Notes: generated by a model not told the origin, from the letters alone. 33,202 bases of DNA from Oscillospiraceae bacterium (GCA_015064485.1 SVSD01000018.1:1-33202); one strand, 5' to 3'; positions 1 through 8,776 are shown, numbered from the stretch's first letter. Numbers and translations: made by a program.

Positions 1-1121
1 GATGGTTCCAGTCATCTCTCCTTACAGCAGTAGGAGCAAAGGGTGCAGGTGCTCCCTATAAGCAGGTCCTTACTCACGGTTGGGTTGTTGACGGCGAAGG
101 TAAGGCAATGCATAAATCTCTCGGAAACTCTGTAGCTCCCGAGGAAGTAATAAAGGTTTACGGTGCTGATATGCTCCGCCTTTGGGTTGCATCCAGCGAC
201 TACCGTGTGGATGTCCGTGCTTCCGACGCTATTTTCAAGCAGCTTTCCGAAGCATACCGTAAGATTAGAAATACTATCCGTATTCTTCTTGCAAATCTCG
301 GCACTCCCGAGGAGGATTTCGATCCCAACAAGGATATGGTTCCCTTCAACAAGATGTATGATATCGACAAATGGATCGTAAGCGAGCTCAACGACCTTTG
401 TGCAAAGGTTCAGAAGGCTTACGAAACATATGAGTATCATATCATTTACCATGAAGTACACGACTTCTGCACAAATGAACTTTCAAAGCTTTATGTAGAT
501 ATTACAAAAGACAGAGTTTATGTTGAAGAAAAGGATTCTTTCGGCAGAAGAAGCGCACAGACAGCAATGTACATCTGTGTAAACTATATAACAAGACTTC
601 TTGCTCCGATTCTCTCCTATACAGCTGAAGAAACCTGGTCATATATGGCACACCTCGACGGTGAAAACGCAAAGAGCGTATTCCTCAACGATATGCCCAA
701 ATATGATGAAAAATTTGCAGGCGGCGAACTTTCTGAAAAATGGAATGCGCTTCTTGCAGTCCGTGATGATGTAATGAAAGCCCTTGAAGTTGCCCGTGCC
801 GAAAAGCTCGTTGGTAAATCTCTCGATGCAACAATTACAATCTACGGAGATAAGGATAACGAAGCTATTAAGCTCTTTGAAGAATTTGCAGACGAGCTTA
901 AAACTGTATTTATCGTATCAAAAGCTACAATTTCAAACGAAGCAGCGCCTGAAAATGCATTCAAGGACACCGAAAGCGGTATTGCAGTTGAAGTTAAGGC
1001 AAGCGAAGGCACAAAGTGCGACAGATGCTGGTATTATACAGAAGATGCGAAATCCGACGGAGACGGACAGAATCTTTGTCCGAGATGTTCGGCTATCGTT
1101 AAGAAGATCACCCTTAAATAA
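1..1121 (+). CDS. ileS: Isoleucyl-tRNA synthetase, C-terminal part (5' end outside window)
   Basis: Charges tRNA-Ile with isoleucine in the cytoplasm. The open frame runs from base 3 with no start in the window, so only the last ~370 residues are seen. The class I KMSKS loop appears as GKAMHKSLGN (bases ~99-128), a variant of the usual GxKMSKSLGN that keeps the second lysine. It is followed by the GADMLRLW segment, the anticodon-binding helical domain, and a C-terminal zinc finger CDRCWYY...NLCPRC ending close to the stop. The zinc finger indicates the bacterial IleRS type with a C-terminal metal module. The stop is two bases before the lspA start, and ileS-lspA-pseudouridine synthase is a familiar order in Bacillota. 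Identification is firm; the mupirocin phenotype cannot be told from this part. Confidence 0.97.
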   Translation, partial: WFQSSLLTAVGAKGAGAPYKQVLTHGWVVDGEGKAMHKSLGNSVAPEEVIKVYGADMLRLWVASSDYRVDVRASDAIFKQLSEAYRKIRNTIRILLANLGTPEEDFDPNKDMVPFNKMYDIDKWIVSELNDLCAKVQKAYETYEYHIIYHEVHDFCTNELSKLYVDITKDRVYVEEKDSFGRRSAQTAMYICVNYITRLLAPILSYTAEETWSYMAHLDGENAKSVFLNDMPKYDEKFAGGELSEKWNALLAVRDDVMKALEVARAEKLVGKSLDATITIYGDKDNEAIKLFEEFADELKTVFIVSKATISNEAAPENAFKDTESGIAVEVKASEGTKCDRCWYYTEDAKSDGDGQNLCPRCSAIVKKITLK

Positions 1122-1123
1122 TT

Positions 1124-1675
1124 ATGCTTACATCTGTTATAGTATATATTGTAATAATAATCGATCAGCTCACCAAATGGTGGGCTGACCGTAAGTTACA
1201 GTATTTTGTAAATACAGACGGAAAAGTCGGCAAGATCGATATTATCGACGGGGTTTTATCCTTCGATCATACTTTGAATCCGGGGATGGCATGGGGAATG
1301 TTAAAAGATCACAGATGGGTCTTTTTGCTTCTTACAAGCGTTATTATTGTTGCAATAATTTCGTTTTTGCTGTATACGAGAAAAACGAAAAAGCATCCTC
1401 TTTTCATAACATCGCTCGGGCTTATTCTCGGCGGCGGTATTTCAAATATGATAGACCGTATATTTTTCGGAGATGTGCTTTTCGGCGGTAAGGTTATCGA
1501 TTTTATATCTTTTGAGCTTATTGATTTTCCGATATTCAATGTTGCAGATTCCTGCGTATGTATCGGAGAAGCACTTTTAATAATTTATGTGCTTTTCATA
1601 GATCCGAAGATTAAGAATGCCGAGCTTTTCACTTTTTCCGAAAAGAATAAAGAATCTAACGGTAAAAATGACTGA
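1124..1675 (+). CDS. lspA: Lipoprotein signal peptidase (signal peptidase II)
   Basis: Membrane aspartyl protease that cuts prolipoproteins before the lipid-modified cysteine. 183 residues, slightly long for the family (~150-170). Visible are an N-terminal membrane segment carrying the conserved DQLTKWW (Asp14), the NPGMAWG motif (~52-58), further hydrophobic segments, and the two catalytic aspartates in SNMIDR (Asp111) and FNVADS (Asp142). The tail after the last membrane helix is charged and lysine-rich. It starts two bases after the ileS stop, implying co-transcription and probably coupled translation. One substrate in this window would be the small lipoprotein at 26528. Confidence 0.96.
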   Translation: MLTSVIVYIVIIIDQLTKWWADRKLQYFVNTDGKVGKIDIIDGVLSFDHTLNPGMAWGMLKDHRWVFLLLTSVIIVAIISFLLYTRKTKKHPLFITSLGLILGGGISNMIDRIFFGDVLFGGKVIDFISFELIDFPIFNVADSCVCIGEALLIIYVLFIDPKIKNAELFTFSEKNKESNGKND

Positions 1676-2666
1676 CAAGATGAATTTGAATGAAGAAAAC
1701 TTTGTCGATATTCTTTGCGAAGAGAATGAAAGCTGTGAAGATGTTTCCGATTCGGTTACATTTAATGTAACTGAAACTGTAAGACTCGATAGTATGGTTG
1801 CCGAATTTCTTGATATAACGAGAAGCTCGGCGGCAAAGCTTATTGAAGAGGGAAATGTTACGGTTTCGGGCAAAAAGGCATCAAAAAGTCTAAAGCCGAA
1901 GATCGGTGAAGAGGTGTTTATAACGCTTCCGCCGCCGAAAAACTGTGAGGCACAGCCGCAAAATATTCCTGTTGAAATACTTTATGAGGATGATGAGCTT
2001 CTTGTTGTTAATAAGCCGAGAGGAATGGTGGTTCATCCGGCTCCCGGAAATTTTGACGGAACACTTGTCAATGCACTTTTATACCATTGCGCAGGCAGAC
2101 TTTCGTCTATAAACGGAGTTATCCGTCCGGGGATTGTTCACCGTATCGACAAGGACACAAGCGGCCTTTTAATGGTTGCGAAAACCGATGATGCCCATGT
2201 GTCGCTCGCTTCTCAGATAAAAGAACATTCTTTTACAAGGGTATATAATGCAATAGTACAAGGAAATATCAAAGAAGATGAAATGACAGTCGATCTTCCT
2301 ATAGGAAGACATCCTAAAGACCGCAAAAAAATGGCAGTTACAGATAAAAACTCAAAAAATGCTGTAACGCATCTTAAAGTTCTTGAAAGATTTCAAGGAT
2401 ATACTTTTCTTGAACTTCGCCTCGAAACGGGCAGAACTCATCAGATAAGGGTGCATATGTCCCATAAAGGTCATGCGGTTTTGGGAGATCCTTTGTATGC
2501 TCCGAATTCAGGTAAAAATCCGTTCGGACTTCAAGGACAGTGCTTGCATGCCAAAACTGTCGGTTTTATTCATCCGAAAAGCGGAGAGTATATAGAGATA
2601 ACATCCGAAAACCCAAAGTATTTTACGGATATACTTGAAAAGCTTTCAAAACAAAAGGGAATATAA
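1668..2666 (+). CDS. RluA-family 23S rRNA pseudouridine synthase (RluD-like)
   Basis: Converts specific uridines of RNA, probably 23S rRNA, to pseudouridine. With the start at 1668 it has 332 residues: an acidic ~35-residue leader, an S4 RNA-binding domain (~38-88, with VRLDSMVAEF and SGKKASKS), then the catalytic domain with VVNKPRGMVVHP (~113-124) and the hallmark HRIDKDTSGLL, catalytic Asp161. GRTHQIRVH is also present. The open frame extends to an ATG at 1617, but that start would overlap lspA by about 59 bases. I prefer ATG 1668, which overlaps the lspA stop by 8 bases; ATG 1680 is also possible, and none has a strong Shine-Dalgarno. RluD-type S4+catalytic architecture fits, but the exact rRNA target cannot be assigned. 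Confidence 0.92.
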   Translation: MTDKMNLNEENFVDILCEENESCEDVSDSVTFNVTETVRLDSMVAEFLDITRSSAAKLIEEGNVTVSGKKASKSLKPKIGEEVFITLPPPKNCEAQPQNIPVEILYEDDELLVVNKPRGMVVHPAPGNFDGTLVNALLYHCAGRLSSINGVIRPGIVHRIDKDTSGLLMVAKTDDAHVSLASQIKEHSFTRVYNAIVQGNIKEDEMTVDLPIGRHPKDRKKMAVTDKNSKNAVTHLKVLERFQGYTFLELRLETGRTHQIRVHMSHKGHAVLGDPLYAPNSGKNPFGLQGQCLHAKTVGFIHPKSGEYIEITSENPKYFTDILEKLSKQKGI

Positions 2667-2721
2667 CCCTCAAAAATATAATTCTGATTTATATATACAC
2701 AAACTTCCAGGAGGAATAATA

Positions 2722-3552
2722 ATGGATAAGAAAAAGCTCTCATCTGTTGCACTTAACATAAGAAAAAATGTTATTGCGGCAGTTCATGCAGCAAAGTCGG
2801 GACACCCCGGCGGATCTTTAGGTATCGCTGAAATTTTGGCATATCTTTATTTCGAAGAAATGAATATCGATCCCAAGAATCCGGGATGGGACGACAGAGA
2901 CAGATTTGTTCTTTCAAAGGGTCATACAAGTCCCGCATACTACGCAGTTCTTGCTGAAAAAGGCTTTTTTGATAAGGAGCTTCTTCTTACATTCCGTAAA
3001 CCCGACAGTATCCTTCAGGGCCATCCCGATATGAAGAAAATCCCCGGAGTTGATATGTCAACAGGCTCTCTCGGTCAGGGTATCTCAACTGCCTGCGGTA
3101 TGGCACTTTCAGCAAAAGTTACAAATAAGAACTTTCGTGTTTACGCTGTCCTTGGAGACGGCGAAACCGAAGAAGGACAGGTTTGGGAAGCTGCAATGAT
3201 GGCGGCACACTATAACCTTGATAATCTCTGCATTTTCGTTGACTCCAACGGTCTTCAGATAGACGGTCCCGTTTGCGAGGTTATGAATCCTCAGCCTCTT
3301 GACGAGAAATTTTCCGCATTCGGCTGGAATGTGTGTGTTATTGACGGTCATAATTTTGATGAGATCGCAAAAGCTTGTGAAAATGCAAGACAAAGTGATA
3401 AGCCTACTGCTGTCATCTGTAAGACAGTAAAGGGAAAGGGCGTTTCTTTTATGGAAAATAATGTTGCATGGCATGGAAGCGCACCTAATGATGAACAGTA
3501 TGAAATCGCAGTTTCCGATCTTTTAAAGATCGAAGCAGAACTTAATGCATAA
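2722..3552 (+). CDS. Transketolase, N-terminal subunit (thiamine-diphosphate half)
   Basis: Pentose-phosphate pathway; transfers two-carbon ketol units between sugar phosphates. 276 residues correspond to the N-terminal half of a normal ~650-residue transketolase. The thiamine-diphosphate/magnesium motif GDGETEEGQVWEA...FVDSN is present, as are SGHPGGSLG and KGHTSPAYY. The open frame extends to 2635 inside the upstream gene, but the AGGAGG at ~2709-2715 points clearly to ATG 2722. The pyrimidine-binding half is the next gene, whose start lies 13 bases after this stop. Split transketolases are common in anaerobic Clostridia and archaea. Some split proteins of this class act on other ketoses or in ribose formation, but transketolase is the best call. 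Confidence 0.95.
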   Translation: MDKKKLSSVALNIRKNVIAAVHAAKSGHPGGSLGIAEILAYLYFEEMNIDPKNPGWDDRDRFVLSKGHTSPAYYAVLAEKGFFDKELLLTFRKPDSILQGHPDMKKIPGVDMSTGSLGQGISTACGMALSAKVTNKNFRVYAVLGDGETEEGQVWEAAMMAAHYNLDNLCIFVDSNGLQIDGPVCEVMNPQPLDEKFSAFGWNVCVIDGHNFDEIAKACENARQSDKPTAVICKTVKGKGVSFMENNVAWHGSAPNDEQYEIAVSDLLKIEAELNA

Positions 3553-3565
3553 GGAGGGTAAAAAT

Positions 3566-4510
3566 ATGGCTGAAAAGATAGCAACAAGAGAAGCATATGG
3601 ACTTGCCCTTGCAGAGTTCGGCGCAAAATATGAAAATTTGGTTGTTCTTGATGCTGACCTTGCGGCGGCAACCAAAACAGGTGTATTTAAAAAAGCTTTT
3701 CCCGACAGATTTTTCGACTGCGGTATCGCGGAAGGAAATATGGTAGGAGTTGCTGCAGGACTTGCATCTACAGGGCTTATTCCTTTTGCAAGTTCGTTTG
3801 CAATGTTTGCAGCAGGCAGAGCTTTTGAACAGATAAGAAATTCCGTCGGTTATCCTCATCTTAATGTTAAGATAGGAGCAACCCATGCAGGTATCTCGGT
3901 CGGTGAAGACGGGGCTACACATCAGTGTAACGAGGATATCGCTCTTATGAGAACCATCCCCGGAATGGTAGTTATAAATCCTGCAGATGCAGTTGAAGCA
4001 AGAGCGGCGGTTGAAGCGGCAATTCTTCATAACGGTCCTTGCTACCTTCGCTTCGGAAGATATGCAGTGCCGGTTATAAATGATAAGGAAACTTATAAAT
4101 TTGAACTTGGCAAGGGAATCGAGCTTCGCGGCGGATGTGATGTTACGATCGTAGCCACAGGCCTTACTGTTTCACTTGCGCTTGAAGCACACGAGATCCT
4201 TAAAGAAAAGGGTATCAGTGCAAGGGTTATCAATATACATACAATAAAGCCGATTGATACAGAAATCCTTGTAAAGGCCGCAAACGAAACAGGAGCGATC
4301 CTTGTTGCGGAAGAACACAGTATCGTGGGCGGACTTGGTTCTGCTGTATGTGAAGCTGTTTGCGAAAAATGTCCTGTTCCGGTTGTTCGTTTCGGTATGA
4401 ATGATGAGTTCGGAAGATCGGGAAGTGCCGCAAAACTTCTTGAAATGTATGGCTTTACAGGAGAAAATATTGCAGATCTCGCACAAAAAGCAATTTCTCT
4501 TAAAAAATAA
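3566..4510 (+). CDS. Transketolase, C-terminal subunit (pyrimidine-binding half)
   Basis: Partner of the preceding gene; together they form a functional transketolase. 314 residues with the Pyr domain (AEGNMVGVAAGLA, FASSFAMFAAGRAFEQIRN, ATHAGISVGEDGATHQ) and the C-terminal transketolase domain (KPIDTEI, VVRFGMNDEFGRSG). The glutamate of CGIAEGNM is the expected thiamine-activating residue. The start at 3566 is set by AAGGAGGG at 3551-3558; an upstream ATG at 3545 would overlap the partner gene. A strong intrinsic terminator follows within 6 bases of the stop, so this closes the ileS-to-transketolase unit. Confidence 0.95.
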   Translation: MAEKIATREAYGLALAEFGAKYENLVVLDADLAAATKTGVFKKAFPDRFFDCGIAEGNMVGVAAGLASTGLIPFASSFAMFAAGRAFEQIRNSVGYPHLNVKIGATHAGISVGEDGATHQCNEDIALMRTIPGMVVINPADAVEARAAVEAAILHNGPCYLRFGRYAVPVINDKETYKFELGKGIELRGGCDVTIVATGLTVSLALEAHEILKEKGISARVINIHTIKPIDTEILVKAANETGAILVAEEHSIVGGLGSAVCEAVCEKCPVPVVRFGMNDEFGRSGSAAKLLEMYGFTGENIADLAQKAISLKK

Positions 4511-4515
4511 CATTT

Positions 4516-4541
4516 AACGGAGCTGAAAAGCTCCGTTTTTT
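4516..4541 (+). terminator. Intrinsic terminator after the transketolase pair
   Basis: Perfect 9-bp stem AACGGAGCT (4516-4524) / AGCTCCGTT (4529-4537), tetraloop GAAA, running directly into a T-tract to 4541. It lies 5 bases after the stop of the C-terminal transketolase gene. Confidence 0.95.
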
Positions 4542-4542
4542 G

Positions 4543-4571
4543 TTGAAAAACCAAATCTCGTGTGTTATAAT
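4543..4571 (+). promoter_or_regulatory. Sigma-A type promoter for the glycerol-1-phosphate dehydrogenase run
   Basis: TTGAAA (4543-4548), 17-base spacer, TATAAT (4566-4571), with TG one base before the -10 (extended -10). It sits immediately behind the upstream terminator and about 140 bases before ATG 4712, leaving a leader of roughly 134 bases. It matches consensus at 11 of 12 positions, so it is probably strong. Confidence 0.85.
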
Positions 4572-4711
4572 TACTATGAATAAATTTAGCATATTTAGCG
4601 AAACAAAACGCTTGTTTGAGCTGTAACAAACTATAAAATAAGGTGTTGAAACAGTTCTCACACAAATCTACTCACAAGTATTTCTCAAATACAAAAGGAT
4701 GATTTTACAGA
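4572..4711 (+). other. Leader region before the glycerol-1-phosphate dehydrogenase gene
   Basis: About 140 AT-rich bases between the promoter and ATG 4712. Only weak self-complementarity is visible: AAACAA/TTGTTT and GTTTG/CAAAC pairs around 4592-4632, and GAGCTGT (4618-4624) with the later ACAGTTCTC. No riboswitch class is recognised and there is no T-tract that would make an attenuator. AAAAGGA at ~4693-4699 is the likely ribosome binding site. Confidence 0.4.
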
Positions 4712-5962
4712 ATGAACATTTTGCAAATAATTGAGGAATTCAAAAAAGACTGTCCTTGCGGAAAGACGCATGAAACTGCGGTTTGCGATGTTTTGATAGA
4801 GTCCGGCGCGGTAAACCGTGTCGGCGGGATTCTTCGCAGGAATAAATTTTGCAATAGCATTTTGCTTGTGGCAGATAAGAATACTATAAAAGCAGCAGAC
4901 GGAATTATTGAAAGTCTTGTCGGATTTGAAATTGAATATAAGATATATGAAAATCTGCGTGTTGCCACGATGAAAGAGGTAAATGAGATAGAGGCTTTCA
5001 TCGGAAACAGAAATGTTTCTGTTTTATCGGTTGGAACGGGCTCTTTAAATGATATTTGCCGCCTTGCTTGCGCACGACAGAATAAAAAATTCTGTATATT
5101 TGCCACAGCACCTTCTATGGATGGTTTTGCTTCATACGGTGCACCGATTGTAAATTGCGGATTTAAGTCTACCTATCCTGCAAAAAGCCCTGATGTAATT
5201 ATTGCAGATACAAAAATTTTGGCAGCTGCTCCAAAAGAGTTGAAATCGGCAGGATTCGGCGATATGATAGCAAAGTATATAGGTCTTGTTGACTGGCAGA
5301 TTTCTGCACTTCTTACAAACGAATACTATTGCCAAAGAATTGCAAATCTTACAAGAGAAGCTGTTGATGAACTTATGTCTATGGCGGACAAGGTTTGTTT
5401 GAATGATGAATATACAGCCGGAAAAATCTTTGAAGCTTTGCTCAAAACCGGTATCGGTATGAGCTTTGCAAAGAATTCCCGTCCTGCAAGCGGAAGCGAA
5501 CATATAATTGCTCATCTCATTGAATGTGTTGACCTTCGTGAAGATATCATACCAAACTTTCACGGCGATGATGTCGGCGTTTGTACATTGGAAATGCTTA
5601 AATTATATAACCGATTGGCGGAAAAAGATACTATTGATACCCAAAACGAAACGGTGAACTGGGACGATGTATATTCTTTCTACGGCGAAATGGCAGACGA
5701 TATAAGAAAATTGAATATACCGCAAAATGTGATTGACGATGTAGACAAAGATGTTCTTAAAAACAAATGGAAAGAGATAAGAAAGATTATATTTAGTATT
5801 CCGACTTACAAAGAATGTGAAACCGCTATGAAAAAAGCGGGTTGTAAGATAACTGTCGCAGATATTGGGAAAAATCAAGAGTTGTTTGACGATTGCGTTA
5901 AATATTCGCCGTATATGAGAAAAAGGCTTACCTTATTAAGACTGCGGGATATGATAAAATAA
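4712..5962 (+). CDS. egsA: sn-glycerol-1-phosphate dehydrogenase (AraM/EgsA family)
   Basis: NAD(P)H-dependent reduction of dihydroxyacetone phosphate to sn-glycerol 1-phosphate, the stereochemistry used in archaeal-type lipids and, in Bacillus, in heptaprenylglycerol lipids made by AraM with PcrB. 416 residues, typical of the bacterial AraM branch. Visible features: dinucleotide-binding motif VGTGSLND (~107-114), TAPSMDG (~132-138), then metal-ligand candidates Asp184 (GFGDMIAK), His264 (SGSEHIIAH) and His284 (NFHGDD). The N-terminus has a CPCGKTHE segment often seen in this family. It is the first gene behind a strong promoter. No prenylglyceryl-phosphate synthase or arabinose gene lies nearby, so the downstream pathway is unknown. 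A related iron-dependent dehydrogenase is less likely given the motifs. Confidence 0.88.
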   Translation: MNILQIIEEFKKDCPCGKTHETAVCDVLIESGAVNRVGGILRRNKFCNSILLVADKNTIKAADGIIESLVGFEIEYKIYENLRVATMKEVNEIEAFIGNRNVSVLSVGTGSLNDICRLACARQNKKFCIFATAPSMDGFASYGAPIVNCGFKSTYPAKSPDVIIADTKILAAAPKELKSAGFGDMIAKYIGLVDWQISALLTNEYYCQRIANLTREAVDELMSMADKVCLNDEYTAGKIFEALLKTGIGMSFAKNSRPASGSEHIIAHLIECVDLREDIIPNFHGDDVGVCTLEMLKLYNRLAEKDTIDTQNETVNWDDVYSFYGEMADDIRKLNIPQNVIDDVDKDVLKNKWKEIRKIIFSIPTYKECETAMKKAGCKITVADIGKNQELFDDCVKYSPYMRKRLTLLRLRDMIK

Positions 5963-6016
5963 AAGATCAAAGCTAATAAAGTTTCTTGCGGAAAGAATGT
6001 ATAAAGGGAAAACATA

Positions 6017-7030
6017 ATGAAACTGAATTTAGAACAATTAAAAGAAATTACAACAGGGGCAATAAATATTAAGCAAGAAAACGGGCGATTTACTTTTTCA
6101 AGATTTACTGCAGAGCAACAAAAGTTGTATCAGCTTACAAATTTTGATTTTTACAATAAATCCCAGTCAACATCAGGAATCAAACTATCTTTTATAACAG
6201 ACAGCAAAAGCTTGTTTATAAAATTTAAAACTTCTGCCGCCACTTCGAGAAAATACTTTTCTTTAGATGTACTTATAGATAAAAAAACTGTTGATTATAT
6301 TGACAATTTTTCTGATGCTGTCCTGCCTCAGAATTACACAAAAACAGAGTATGTACTCGGAGAGTTTTCAAAGAAATTTATACTTGGCGATGGCGAGAAA
6401 ACCGTATGCGTTCATCTTCCGTGGTCTGTTAAAACGGCGATTGAAGAGATCTCCCTTGACGATAATTCTTTTCTTAAAGGGATAAAACCTGACAAAAAGC
6501 TTTTGGCATTCGGCGACTCAATAACTCAAGGGTACGATGCATTGCGACCGTCAAACAGATATGTTTCAAAACTTGCCGAAAAGCTTGGTGCGGAAGAATT
6601 CAATAAAGGGATCGGCGGAGAAAGATTTTTTCCGAAGCTTGCGCGTCTGAAAGAGCCGTTTACACCCGATTATATTACTGTTGCTTACGGAACCAACGAC
6701 TGGAGTCATATAGACAGGATAACTTTCAAAGCCAAGTGCAAGAGTTTTTATGAAAATCTCTCCCAAAGCTATCCGTATGCTAAAATATTTTCCATCACTC
6801 CAATATGGAGAAAGGACCGAAATGAATTCAGAATTTTCGGGGCATTTGAAAAGGTAGAAGAATATATAAGAGAAGCGGTAGATCCAATCGAAAATATAAC
6901 AGTTATTTCGGGTTATGACCTTGTTCCCGAAGATGAAAATTGTTTTGCGGATCTGCGGCTTCATCCGAATGATAACGGTTTTGAATACTACGAAAAGAAT
7001 TTGTACGATAAAATTAAGAATATTATTTGA
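6017..7030 (+). CDS. SGNH/GDSL-family hydrolase with N-terminal beta domain
   Basis: Probable esterase or deacetylase. 337 residues in two parts: an N-terminal ~155-residue beta-rich domain, and a C-terminal SGNH fold with block I FGDSITQG (Ser168), block II glycine in GIGGER (~199-203), block III YGTNDW (Asn227) and block V DLRLHPNDNG (Asp312, His316). This two-domain layout resembles carbohydrate esterases that deacetylate glycans. No signal peptide is evident, so it looks cytoplasmic. It follows the dehydrogenase by 54 bases. A second SGNH enzyme of the same layout occurs at 18211. The substrate is not known. Confidence 0.85.
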   Translation: MKLNLEQLKEITTGAINIKQENGRFTFSRFTAEQQKLYQLTNFDFYNKSQSTSGIKLSFITDSKSLFIKFKTSAATSRKYFSLDVLIDKKTVDYIDNFSDAVLPQNYTKTEYVLGEFSKKFILGDGEKTVCVHLPWSVKTAIEEISLDDNSFLKGIKPDKKLLAFGDSITQGYDALRPSNRYVSKLAEKLGAEEFNKGIGGERFFPKLARLKEPFTPDYITVAYGTNDWSHIDRITFKAKCKSFYENLSQSYPYAKIFSITPIWRKDRNEFRIFGAFEKVEEYIREAVDPIENITVISGYDLVPEDENCFADLRLHPNDNGFEYYEKNLYDKIKNII

Positions 7031-7122
7031 TTTTCAATCCGGAGCGGCCCTGCTACGGTAAGAATATTTGAAAAACAAGTAACAAAAAAGTCTTCCTCAT
7101 CAATGGAAGGTGCCAGCGACGG
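7031..7122. repeat. Intergenic segment with two hairpins, possible dispersed repeat
   Basis: A GC-rich patch in an AT-rich gap. The first hairpin is CCGGAGC (7039-7045) / GCTACGG (7052-7058) with one mismatch; the second is CTTCC (7092-7096) / GGAAG (7105-7109). The stretch GGTGCCAGCGACGGATGA at its right end resembles intergenic sequences I recall recurring in gut Clostridia, but no second copy is present in this window and no search was run. Calling it a repeat is therefore inference. Confidence 0.3.
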
Positions 7123-7143
7123 ATGACAGATAAGGATGAAAAT

Positions 7144-8700
7144 ATGAAATTTTTGAATTTTTGCAATGAGAAAGAATATGTAACAAACCGCACAAATCAA
7201 ACCTGTAAGACAGCAATTTTTGAAAATGCCGAAAAAACTCTTTTTGACAGTATCTGTAAATCACTGACGGATAATGGCTATACCAAATACGAAGAGAGAA
7301 CACTTGGCGATATGCATATTTATAACGCATACCGAAAAGAAGACAGGGGTGTTTTTGTCAATTATTTTGAAAATACAAGGGAAATCAGCGTTTCCGAAGA
7401 AGATAAGTGTAATTATTTCAACTTTAATGATGAATCAAAGCCGCAAAATGTTAAACCTTTTGTGAGCCAGTTGCATCTTGAAGATTTTGGTATGTCTTAT
7501 GCGGTCCGCCTGTCCGACGGACGATTTATAATTATAGACGGCGGAAGAGAGTTTGAACCGGATGCAAAAAGACTTTATGAATTCTTAAAAGAAAATTCTT
7601 TGACGGATAAACCCGACATCGCGGCATGGATATTCACTCATCCTCACGAAGACCATTTTTTCGGATTTTTTCCTTTTTGGGAAAAGTATCAAAAAGATGT
7701 GTTGATAGAGAATATCCTTTATAACTTCCCGTCGCGAGATGACTTTTTGCACTATCCCTCGATGAAATATCAGGATAAAAGATTTGATTACGATACTACA
7801 ATACATACAAATATGCTTCGATTTGAAGAATACATAAAAGAGTGCGGAGCAAATGTATATATACCTCATACAGGTCAGAAGTTTTTAATAGGCGATGCTT
7901 CTGTTGAAATTCTTGCTTGTATGGATGATACTATACACAAAACCGAATACATAAATGCCACATCTCTTGTTATGAAAATGACACTTGGCGGACAGACGAT
8001 CTTCTGGGGAGCTGATGCAGGATTCTGCTATGCAAGAATTCCCGAAAGATACGGAAAATATCTTAAATCCGATATACTTCAGATTCCGCACCACGGCTTT
8101 GAGATGGGAGACCCGGAAGCTGAAATTGAAGGGTATAAGTTTATAAAACCGTCTGTATGTTTTTTGCCTGTATCGGAATATAATGCATATAATGTTTTTT
8201 GTATTCATACAAAAAGTACAAGATTTATTATGGAAGACCTTAATATAGAGGAACTCATAACAGGTGATACGACACGCACCATATATCTCCCTTATACGGC
8301 GCCCGAATATGCAAAAAATGAAATGAAGAGAAAATATACAGATGGGCTTAAAGCCTGCGGTGCAAAGACCTGGGTATTTTCAAACTTAAATACGGGAATT
8401 GCTTCAGACCTTGAATTTACATTCCTTAACACAACCCACAGAACGGCAAAAGTGTGGATAGAATTCTATTTTGAAGATCCCGGTAAAAACATCCGATATC
8501 TTACAGTACATATTGATCCCTGCTGTATGAAAACTCTTGATATTACAGGCGAAGAAACCGACGATAACGATGTATGGTTTAACTGGATGTCTGTAAAGGA
8601 GAGGGGAATATGTAAAAACAGCCCGTTTACAGTAAGATTCTTGAGCGACTTGCCGATTGTTGTAAGTAATAAAAACCATAAAGAAAGCTATTGTTCATAA
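7144..8700 (+). CDS. Metallo-beta-lactamase-fold hydrolase (ComEC/Rec2-like MBL type)
   Basis: Probable metal-dependent hydrolase of unknown substrate. From the start at 7144 it has 518 residues. Residues ~1-100 form a leader domain of no recognised type. The MBL core (~105-345) carries THPHEDH (His166, His168, Asp170, His171), GADAG (Asp291) and the IPHHG pair (His316-His317), the last two being typical of ComEC-like MBL domains. Residues ~420-518 look like a beta-sandwich appendage. AAGGAT at 7132-7137 supports ATG 7144; ATG 7123 is possible but less well spaced. No signal peptide or membrane helix is seen, so it is not a DNA-uptake channel. It sits between an SGNH hydrolase and a DNA glycosylase. 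Confidence 0.75.
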   Translation: MKFLNFCNEKEYVTNRTNQTCKTAIFENAEKTLFDSICKSLTDNGYTKYEERTLGDMHIYNAYRKEDRGVFVNYFENTREISVSEEDKCNYFNFNDESKPQNVKPFVSQLHLEDFGMSYAVRLSDGRFIIIDGGREFEPDAKRLYEFLKENSLTDKPDIAAWIFTHPHEDHFFGFFPFWEKYQKDVLIENILYNFPSRDDFLHYPSMKYQDKRFDYDTTIHTNMLRFEEYIKECGANVYIPHTGQKFLIGDASVEILACMDDTIHKTEYINATSLVMKMTLGGQTIFWGADAGFCYARIPERYGKYLKSDILQIPHHGFEMGDPEAEIEGYKFIKPSVCFLPVSEYNAYNVFCIHTKSTRFIMEDLNIEELITGDTTRTIYLPYTAPEYAKNEMKRKYTDGLKACGAKTWVFSNLNTGIASDLEFTFLNTTHRTAKVWIEFYFEDPGKNIRYLTVHIDPCCMKTLDITGEETDDNDVWFNWMSVKERGICKNSPFTVRFLSDLPIVVSNKNHKESYCS

Positions 8701-8776
8701 TCTGAAAAAACGGTTATAAACCTTGTATTTGCTATCATAAAAAGCTTTGCAATCACACATACTGCGAGGTGATAAA

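Noticed and set aside
12-461. 149-residue open frame on the minus strand
   Set aside because: It is antisense to ileS, whose motifs are clear, and has no ribosome binding site or family resemblance.
1617-1667. Upstream start of the pseudouridine synthase
   Set aside because: It would overlap lspA by about 59 bases with no strong ribosome binding site and only adds a non-conserved leader.
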